From Massospora cicadina (taxonomy: Eukaryota; Entomophthoromycota; Entomophthoromycetes; Entomophthorales; Entomophthoraceae): a DNA stretch of 64,000 nucleotides. The translations under genes and the position numbers were made by a program. The notes under the pieces were generated by a model that ran no database searches, had not been told where the DNA came from, and saw only the letters and a list, made by a program, of their open reading frames with translations. This document shows, one piece after another, positions 12,022-20,806 of the stretch (positions are counted from its first letter, which is position 1; each line of letters opens with the position of its first letter). The stretch covers positions 62,001 to 126,000 of the forward strand of contig JAKSZP010010638.1 in NCBI GenBank assembly GCA_022478985.1, read 5' to 3'.

Positions 12022-13280
12022 TCCGTGGACAGTGTCCAATCATAGATCATCAAGGGCATGACCAAAATCTGTGACCTTGCTTATAGGTAAGGCCCATGGG
12101 TTGGCATCCCTTTTTGTGCAAAAAAAAGTGTATAGTTCTTCCAACCTAATATCTGCAGCTATACCTTTATACTATGGCTTTTAGATAATCTAATGCTAAA
12201 ATCAATCACTTGAACAAAGGGTTATTAAGCCTACCAATATTCGCCCTCAGACTTCTAAAAGCAATTTTAATGACCTTGTTAATTTCCCAAAAGAGGAATT
12301 AGCAGATGAAATGGATGGGGTGATGGCAATAATGAGAAGTTTCTTTAGGGAGACTCAGCATGCCAATAGATATTTTTCAGAAGTTAGCTTTATGGAAATA
12401 AGTCCCTGATGCCAGGCCTAGAAACTGTATGGACCTAGAACTGGAGGCACGCAAGAATATTAAGCTTGGCCAGTTCCAGAAGACCATGGTTTACCAAAAA
12501 AGCTTTTACTTTGAATAACCTTAGATGATTTGCTTCAAGCCTTAGAGCTATAGGTCCTATGTGCAAGATTTCAAATTTAAAAAAGAGCGCTGAGTTTGTT
12601 CCAAATCCACCATCAGAACCCTTCTAATATGTGTCAACTTATGTTAATAGCCATTACCTATGGCCTTATGTGAGAACAAGTTCATGATCATTGTATTAAA
12701 CCAATTTAAAAAGTGGGTCAAAGCTACAATGGTAAAAACATACACTACGGGAATGACAGCCCAATTAATGTATTTTATTATCACCATAACTGGATGCCCT
12801 CAAATTTTGCTATTGGATATCAGCAATAATTTTATATATTGATTTTTGTCTAAAGGTTCAGGGGCCATAAAAGAATGAAGCAATAATTACTTACCCTTTA
12901 AACTTCAGCCTCTAGTTAAATAATTAAATAGGTGAAGGGACTCTAGATGGAATACTTAAGAAAATTGTGATGAACTAAAAGTTAATGTGGGCTCAGCTGT
13001 TGACCTTTACATGACTTTCCTAGAGACTCAGGTAACATCAGGCTGTATTTATGTCTATATTAAGGCTCTCTATGGGTGAGAATATGCCTTACCAACTCTA
13101 CTTTCTCAGTTATATGAGCGGACCATAAAAACCAACCCCTTGGAGATTTTCAACAAAGCTTTACTATATTCATTAAAACCCAGTTTGTGGCAGATTTATT
13201 GGTTAAAACTATACAGAAATCCATACTTAAATATAGATAAAATCAAGTTACTAAAATCTGAGTATTGAAAATAAAGTTTT
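12022..13280 (+). pseudogene. Integrase fragment of another gypsy element
   Basis: An open segment at 12660-12842 reads NKFMIIVLNQFKKWVKA followed by TGCPQILLLD. This is the integrase core pattern (a Val-Asp-x-Phe-Thr-Lys-Trp-like block, then the Gly-x-Pro...Asp block). The first catalytic Asp position reads Asn. Upstream, around 12590-12640, a second frame reads AEFVPNPPSEPF, a usual lead-in to that core. No LTR was identified, so this is a scrap of a family different from the neighbouring element. Confidence 0.55.
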
Positions 13281-15446
13281 AATTTAATATCTACAAGGAA
13301 GCTAACTGTAAAAAATAGGCTTTTCTAGATGAGACCCAAGAATTTAATGGTGAAATGAAGGGCTAAGTAATCTTGTCAGAGATATCACCAACTCTTATAA
13401 CAGTGGTCACAGGCAGCACCTCAGATCCTACCAAATCTCATCTTATGAGCTTTATGGGCATATCTCAGATAAGCTAACTGGTAACTTCTCAGATTCTCAA
13501 ATAATTTAAGCAAGTGCCATTATGACCAAAAGTTAAAGCATGGTGGTTACAATTCTAGTGAGAGTGTTAGAGGTTGCAATGGGCAGGTTATCCCAAGTCT
13601 CTCATCTGCACTGACAATTGAACCAACCTATTATGAGTTTTCTAGACACTATCATTCCAAGTTGCAGAGGGGTGTTAGCAATCTAGTCTTGCCATCTGCT
13701 GCCTGAAAAGTTCACTGAGTATCATATCATCTGAGCGTTATTCTCCTTAGGGATGATTAAAATAACCTTATAAAGCCTTAAAATAAATGGCTTCCTCAAA
13801 GACGGTGCTTTTTTTAAGTTCAATAGACTAAACTCAATAGTTTGGGCTCAATGAAACACAAGGTTTTCTGTTTAGGGGACTGTTTTGAAGGATGCAGACA
13901 TAGATAAATAAATATTAGAGCGGGGATCAAATTATCATTGCTCCACCATTTAAAAGTAAGGCGCTCAAGTTCTGATAATAAGATATAGATTAACCCCTCA
14001 GGATCCCTCTATATAGGGAGATGTTGGGACATCATTCTGAGCTACTTGGCCAAAAATTCTAACCATTAGATTTTCAAACTTAAAAACCAAGTAGCTAAAA
14101 TAAACTGAGCACAGATGCAGAGAATTTGTGATGTGAAAATTGTCCTACCATTTATTTCACCCTTGGTGAGAACCACATAGCAAACCATTATTTCATATAG
14201 GCTCTCTGAGATATTGGAAGAATTAACTTAAATAGCATTATCAAAAGTGAACCCATAAAAATAATATGGGTTTAAAAATAGGGTGCACCAAAATAGGTTT
14301 ACCAAACTGAACTGAGGTCAAAATTCTAAATAAGGAAACATCTTGAAACAAAGCATCAAGGATAATACCCTTAACAAATGCTGAAGATGTAAAAGATTTT
14401 AATAGAATTGCCATTAATATAAACTCAGTTGAAATAAAGTACCCATCTCTGAGAGCTTAGACTGATGGATTATATACAAGAGCTGAGAAGAATAAGCAAC
14501 TTACTTTGAACTCCTGATAGTAGTTTAATTTACAAATTACTTTACTTCCCTTCAAATACAAACCCTTGATGTTTTTAGGGGTATAAAAACTCTTATACGT
14601 TCATAAAAAACTAGATCACTTAACATAATTTAGAGTCTAACTTCTCTCAGCTCACTTTTTTGTATACATGAGAAAAAGATTATCCCAATTAACCTTAGAA
14701 TTAATAGATTTAAGGATATTATATGATGACACCTTGTGGAGATTAAAATTCTCATTAATATGTTGAACTAGTTTTTTAATTAAATGAAGAAAAGACGCCT
14801 ATTCCAAGGTCCCCAGGTTTGACAGGTGTAAAGTCAAGATGTTTAGCAAAACAACAAATGAAGTGGCATTTGAAGTCCACATACAGTTTTATACAGCTCA
14901 TTAAGGCCAGCAGGTTTTCTAGCTTTGAATGATCTGTTAAACTAGCAACCATCAGTCTGTGGTTTGGTCAAAAGGATATCTAAATAAAGTTGGAAGCTGG
15001 TATAAATCTGACTAGATGTTTATTAATCTAATTACCCAAATACCATCCTGGTTTCTATATTGGTGAAGGATACTAGTATGCTAGAACTACTATCATTGGC
15101 AGATGATAAGCATAAAGTTTGATAGAATCAAGGTCTAAAAATTTAGCAGATCTTTTATAGACATGATAACAAGGCTAAAAAATTGGACAATTGCAGATCA
15201 CTTGGTATAGCTATACTCTTAGGTAATATGTTAGATTAATGATGATCAGCGTTTTTAAGATACCTGCAATATTTGGGACCATCTAGTACTAAAAAAAAGA
15301 TACCTGCAATATATAGAATGTATGTGAACGCATCAGTCTAAGGGTGGACAAAATGCCTAATAGTCAGATCAATACCCACATAATAAATGTCATAGGATTG
15401 GACTGCAAGAGATGGAAAATATACTTATGCTTAGAACGGAGCATAC
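13281..15446. other. AT-rich stretch with no gene seen
   Basis: All frames are stop-rich. I see no domain, terminal repeat or RNA gene, apart from the ultra-short insertion at 15257-15312. The CpG-poor composition matches the flanking element remnants, so unrecognised decayed repeat is likely. Confidence 0.4.
15257..15312 (+). mobile_element. Ultra-short retroposed insertion, copy B
   Basis: AAGATACCTGCAATAT at 15257-15272 is repeated exactly at 15297-15312. The 24 bases between them are TTGGGACCATCTAGTACT plus A's. This is the longest 5' extent of the shared core among the four copies in the window. Confidence 0.75.
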
Positions 15447-15678
15447 ATATCTAACATTCAGTTATAAAGCTTCTACTAAGGGAATAATTAAAACACTAGA
15501 TAGTGAAGCTGAACCCATACCAATATATAAAATGGGGTACCCCTATTTAAACTCATGTATAAAGACTTCAACTAAGGAAATTGATCAGAAACTAAATAGA
15601 GGAGATGAACTTATAGTAATTTTTAAAAATGGGCATCCATATCTAACTATCAGGCATAAATTTCTATTAAAGGGTTAA
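15412..15678 (+). pseudogene. Open frame across the first units of a 32-codon repeat
   Basis: An 88-residue open frame covers about two and a half units of the tandem repeat at 15447-16100. In it the repeat is exactly 32 residues long, with each unit beginning near (H)(P)YL and containing a KTSTKEI-like block. Later units are broken by stops. I do not recognise the repeat protein. It could be the relic of a repetitive coding exon or an accident of a 96-bp period. Confidence 0.4.
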
Positions 15679-16100
15679 TTAAACAACAGATAAAAATGAA
15701 CTTATAATGACATTAAAAAAGTGTGTTCATATCTAACAATCAGGTATAAATCTTCTACTAATGAATTGGCTAAAAACTAAATAAAGATGATGAGCTTATA
15801 CTAATTCACAAACCAGGGCGCCCATATCTAACTTTCAGGTAAAATTCTCTACTAAAATATAATCAACTAAATAGTGAAGCTGATCTCATATTGATGCTTA
15901 AACTGGGCATCCGTACTTAGCATTCAGGTTTAAATATCAACTAAGGGATCACCTAAACCACTAGATACAGAAGCTTTAACCATAATGATGCTTAAAACAT
16001 GGCATTCAAATCTAACCTTCAGGTATAAACCTTCTACTAGAGAAATCAAACAAACCGTTAAAAGATCAAAAATATATTATAGTAAGCTTTAAAAATCTGG
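15447..16100 (+). repeat. Seven-unit tandem repeat, period about 95 bp
   Basis: Units begin at about 15447, 15543, 15639, 15729, 15824, 15913 and 16008 (spacings 96, 96, 90, 95, 89, 95). Each contains a version of CATATCTAACNNTCAGG, then ATAAANCTTCTACTAA, a GAAGCTGA-type block and GCTTAAAAN(G)GGCATC. A partial unit precedes the first. The period of the least damaged units is 96, a multiple of three, and the units have diverged by substitutions and small indels. Confidence 0.8.
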
Positions 16101-16560
16101 GGCAAGGATATATAACCTTAATAGCTCAGATTTAGAGTTATGACCCTGGGTCTAAAGTCCTAGGTGGGTTATATATCTTACCTATAAAAAACCCTTAGCT
16201 TCTTTAATTAAGATACTAACCTCACTTACCTTAGGAACCTTATAGATACAAACCTTTATAAAAAATTTACCGAGATCCAGTAAACTTCTCGGAGATGGTG
16301 GGATCCAACTTAAGTTGAGATGCTCTATAATCCTTAATAAGATTATATCAATTTTGGGTCAATGATTGACTTTAGATTATAATTTATCATTTAACCCCTT
16401 TCACCGATTTTCAAAATAAACTCCTCCATTTTTTGGCCCTTGAATTTAGCGAAAAAAATCTTAACCAATGGTTAATATTCTTATAATTACTCTGGCTCTT
16501 GTCTATAATATAAATATTCAGTAAATCTTGGGACAAAAATCTATAGCCCCTATTCCTTGG
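16101..16560. other. No gene seen; transition into the CpG-retaining domain
   Basis: AT-rich and stop-rich in all frames, with nothing I can name. CG dinucleotides become noticeably more frequent after about 16,540. Confidence 0.4.
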
Positions 16561-16619
16561 ACGCATATATGCGTTTTAGATTTACATCACCCTCATTTTG
16601 TTGGACGAATATATGCGTC
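16561..16619. promoter_or_regulatory. Pair of CG-containing palindromes
   Basis: ACGCATATATGCGT (16561-16574) is a perfect 14-bp palindrome preceded by TTGG. A second copy, GACGAATATATGCGTC (16604-16619), has one mismatch to the same palindrome and is also preceded by TTG. They lie 43 bp apart at the left edge of the CpG-rich domain, about 2.6 kb upstream of the host gene. A protein-binding site is possible, but the repeat could equally be a relic of a duplicated unit. Confidence 0.35.
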
Positions 16620-19237
16620 AGATCGTTGAAAGTTTTAATTTGGACTAAATGCGATCAGTTAGATAGCTCATTATATCCATATTGAGACTAAAGTAAGTCT
16701 AAGCGAGGTGCACAAGTAAATATCAACCAGATCAATTACACCTGTATAGCGAAAGATGGTCTGGTAGGGAGGCCTATTTAAGCTCTTAGCAAATCTGCAT
16801 TAACCAAGAAGTTTAGAGTTGAAGGTTGGATCAAGATCTTAGTGAGCTTATTATCTGACCAGGGTTCCTCTAAACTTCTGCCCTTAATTCATAAGCCACG
16901 CGTTGGCGAAGTTTGGATAACAGGGTAACGATCGCCTTGCGATGGGTCAATAAAGATATTTTAGGCAATAGAGTAATAAAGATTTTTTGAGGGTTAATCA
17001 AATACCTAACCTATCAACAAGTTGTACAAGGTTCTCTTTGATATAGAAGCTAGGAAGGAGGTTCCCTTATCGAAGAAATGGGCTACTTTGACCAGCTATG
17101 GGGAGGGTATAATGCTACATGTATAAGCATTAAATTTTTTACAAGTTAATCCCTCACATCAGGTGCCCTATGAGGTCAAGGTATCCTGTTATCACTGAAT
17201 ACGATGGCTTTAATCAAGTAGATTGTGGGTGGTATGGGATAAGCACCAACTCAAACTATCAAGTTAAATATAACCAATCCTCATGCCTTTTTTGTGTTAC
17301 CATGCCCAACTTTAATCTAATTGGAAGGAGTTAACCATAAAATCTCATTAAGATGTTAATCAACTGATAACCTCTACCGTCACGGTTTAAACCTTATTAT
17401 AGCGTTACCATCTATGGCTTAAAGATTTAGAGGGTAATCTTACATCTTTATAAAGGCTTAAGGCCGGGTAGGATTTTTTGGATAAGTTTGTAAACCCGAT
17501 ACCAAAACCTTGAGGTGATAATTGACAGGTGACATCGAACGGTATTTTTGATTGGAATGGTTTATTCGAGGTGGGATGACCTTGGGACTGATATACAACC
17601 CCGGTTTTGGGATAGGAAGTGAAAATCTAGGAATGGAGGACTAAAGTACTTGAAGTAAAACCTTCCTGCGCGTGATCTGATAGGTTGGATTAAATTATCT
17701 AACTTTACTGATTCACTTGGCTGGACCGAGGCATGGTTTAAGACTCCACATGGATTACTACCCTCTTAATACGGAAATATTAAATTTCTGCCACGGCCCC
17801 ATCCTTCGATTGGTATGGTAAGGGGGTAACTTTGGTCGGCAGATGCACGCGGCACACGATGGGTACCGGTTTTTTAACCAATTAAATCTCATTTTTTAAA
17901 AAAGCGGATGGATATATCGACCGGATGAGGTTAATTATTATTGAGATTAATGGTCCATCATGAGAAACCTATCAAATTTGTAAGGTCATAACCCACTGGT
18001 CGGTTAAATTATAAATTATGATAAACGAAAGCAATTAATTTTAAAGGTGGCCAACCAAAATTTTAAGCTTTTTTAAAAACAATGATAATGATAAGGAGGG
18101 CTAAATTAACTTACGGATTTGGGATGGTATCACAATTAAATCATCTTTTTAAAAAACTTATCGATGATTCGCGTAGCTTTATATGAACGTGATACCACGA
18201 TGCTCACGTCGAGTTGGAACTAATACAATCGAAGGGTCGAGCGATGAAAATCATCATTTTACCAACCCAACTTCGAACCCCGAAATTTACTAAAATGATA
18301 ACTCCGATGATCGGCCTCCAATAAGTTTAACTGTGAAGGGGAAAGTTGGAATGCGACGTTCTGGAACTTAAACTTGGGTACTCATCGATTAAAATTAAAG
18401 GGGTAATTAAACAGCAGCCTTTCATCATCTAAACCATCCAATTCGGGGTTTTAAGACACGGTAACCCACCCAATTGATTAAGTTGAGGGTCCAATTTTAA
18501 CTTACCGTTTAATGGATGGGTTTATTGAGGATCCCTGATCGATTGGTATTGATCCACTTCTACCCAACCCGTTCAAACCTTGGGATGGGTCTTAAATCAG
18601 GTCAACTTAACCATCCAATGGGTTGATGGCTAAACCGTCACCTGACCAAATAATTTCTCGGCCTTAACGACGCCAACCCCTGATCGGGTCACCTTCCACA
18701 AGGGTATGATCGCATAAGTGTAAGGTCTACCTTGAGCTTAAGATCCATAGTTGGTGAAAGGGGTTTAACTCCAAGATTTTCAAATCCCCCCAGATTAAAT
18801 TGAAATATTCCAAATGAGGTTCTAGACCCTCTTTGATGGTACGGTTTAGGAAAAATGCTTAATAGTTTATGCATCGGATATCGAATATGGCCATCTGCAC
18901 GTTAAGGTGTAAATTTTAGGCGCAACAGTTTGCCAATTAATTTTTAGGTTTCGATCTTAAACCACCTATGGTTTAGGACCATCTAATATGGTGGGGAGGT
19001 AGAAATTAATCACCCAATTAATTAGTGGATTAAAACCAATAACCCTTCCGAAAGTTTAGGTTGCAAGGTGTTACCGCAAATGAAACCTGAGGCTCATTGC
19101 GCCACCCGATTTTTCAAGTTTGAGCGGTTCGGGGCGATGCCAATGAACCAACCTCGTACGTTTTTAAGTTGGGTAGGGGTGGGGGAGGTTATATTAACCT
19201 TAAGTCGCGCCCTTATCGTTTTGACATTAAATTTTAA
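16620..19237. other. Upstream non-coding part of the CpG-rich domain
   Basis: No long open frame and no transposon motif. Unlike the repeats on either side, this stretch keeps CG dinucleotides and alternates short G-rich and A/T-rich blocks. It probably contains the 5' flank and promoter of the gene at 19238. I cannot point to a TATA box or a 5' UTR intron with confidence. The small open frames in it (for example plus 19068-19274) have no recognisable product. Confidence 0.45.
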
Positions 19238-20806
19238 ATGGGGCGAGAATTCCCGTTGCAGACCTCGTTCTTGAAGGGCAAGTGTATATTCCTCACCGGC
19301 GGGACGGGTTTCGTCGGTAAGGCCATCCTGGAGCTGTTGATACGCGACCACCACCCTCACGTTGGCCACATCTACTGCCTCGTACGCGGCCGGAAGGGTC
19401 AGAAGGTTCAGGACCGTTTGGTCGGGGATGTGCTGACCAATAAACTATTCAATGTGGTGCGGGATAGGCTGGGCCCATTGAAGTTTCGTGACGAGGTGGA
19501 GTCCAAGCTGACCGCTATCGAGGGGGATATCTCGTTACCAGGTTTGGGCATCTCGGTAAAGGATCGCGAGTTGCTGAAAAGCAAACTTAATGTCGTCATC
19601 CATTGCGCGGCTACCGTGGATTTTAATGAGCGCCTCGACAGGTCGTTGACCCTCAACACCTTGGGGACCATGCAACTACTCGACCTGTGCGATGAGTGCG
19701 TGGGGATGGATGGGTTCGTGCACGTGTCCACCGCCTACGTCAACTCGAATCGGCATGAGAATGTCATCTATGAACGGGTGTACCCCATGGTGTTCGGTGA
19801 CCCCACCGAGCTCGTGGCGAGGATCAGGAAGATGGATTTACCCGAGATCGCCGAATTTACAAAGGAGATCACCGCCGTCTACCCCAACACCTACACCTTC
19901 ACAAAGTCGTTGGCGGAGAACATGATCCTCGAACGTGCCGAGGCGATGCGCCTACGCGAGCTAGCGACCTCCCGTCCCGCGTGGTCCCTCGCCATCGTGC
20001 GGCCCACCGTGGTGACATCCACCGCGGCCGACCCCGTCCCGGGATGGGTCGATGGCGTCTCGGCGGCGAACGGGATCGCCCTGTACATTGGTCTCGGCGT
20101 TATGGACTCGACGCCCGGCCCCCGGGGTAGCGTTTTAGACCTGGTGCCGGTGGATTACCTCGCCAACGTTGTGATGCGGGCGTGCGCCGCGTTCCGTCCC
20201 CCGGGGGTCCGGTTCACCCTGGCTTTAGCCGACCCCACCCGGAAGGTGCGGTCGCTGACGGAGGAGCTCCCAATCGATCCGCACGAGGAGGTTTACCCTG
20301 CCATCTACCACGCGGCATCCTCCGCCATCAATCCCGTGACGTGGGATCAGTTCGGTACCGGCGTGGTGGCCAGCTGGGCCAAACTCCCAAAGCTCAGGAA
20401 GCAGGTGTTCCCCCCAGCCTTCCAAAAGTATAGCTCGGATATGGAATATTCCGCCATGCTGCACCTCAAGCAGCAGTTCAAGTTTACCACCGTTGCCATG
20501 CTGCTCGCCATCGGCGACCCTACCCGCGGTGAGAGGCTTCGGAGCCTGCGTAAAAAGTTGGATTTTTTGTACCACTGCTTCACCCACTTCATGACTCGGG
20601 CGTGGTCCTTCCAAGCCGCGTCGGTGATTCGCGTCGAGGAACGCCAGCGCGCCTTATCGGTAGTATCGTCGAGGCTCGACTCGGCCGGCTTAAAGGCGAT
20701 GCCCTGGGAGGGGTACTTGGACTTTTTCATCTACGGCATGTACTACTTTGTGCTGAACGAATCCCAGTCCATCCGACCCCCTCGGGTTGCGCAGGGGTGG
20801 GAATGC
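19238..20806 (+). CDS. Fatty acyl-CoA reductase half (NAD-binding plus sterile/FAR-C domain)
   Basis: About 523 residues. The nucleotide-binding Rossmann motif TGGTGFVG is at residues 20-27, VIHCAA at 120-125 and STAY at 164-167. The catalytic YxxxK is YTFTK at 219-223, and the family-typical RPTVV...PGW is at 255-270. All are intact, which places it in the extended short-chain dehydrogenase/NAD_binding_4 family that reduces acyl-CoA to fatty alcohol with NADPH. The C-terminal FAR (male sterility) domain runs from about 405 to 505 and ends with WEGYLDFFIYGMYYFVLNE. The frame stays open to 20992, but beyond about 20806 it loses similarity and turns Arg/Ser/Pro-rich, while the other frame becomes acyltransferase. 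GC- and CpG-rich coding sequence in sharp contrast to the flanks. Confidence 0.9.

Noticed and set aside
3628..15400. Repeat-induced point mutation (RIP) as the cause of decay
   Set aside because: The visible changes between paired copies are mainly CG to TG or CA, not the CA-to-TA shift typical of RIP; counts would be needed to exclude a minor contribution.
16912..16929. GGATAACAGGGTAA, matching the core of the I-SceI homing endonuclease site
   Set aside because: 14 of 18 positions in a row agree, but there is no intron, homing endonuclease frame or mitochondrial context nearby; most likely coincidence.
19068..19274. 68-codon plus open frame just upstream of the reductase
   Set aside because: No recognisable product, overlaps the true start in another frame, and the reductase start is fixed by an in-frame TAA directly before its ATG.
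19408..20730. Antisense and alternative-frame open reading frames inside the host gene
   Set aside because: GC-rich coding sequence creates long shadow frames; none has domain content, and all overlap strongly supported reductase coding sequence.
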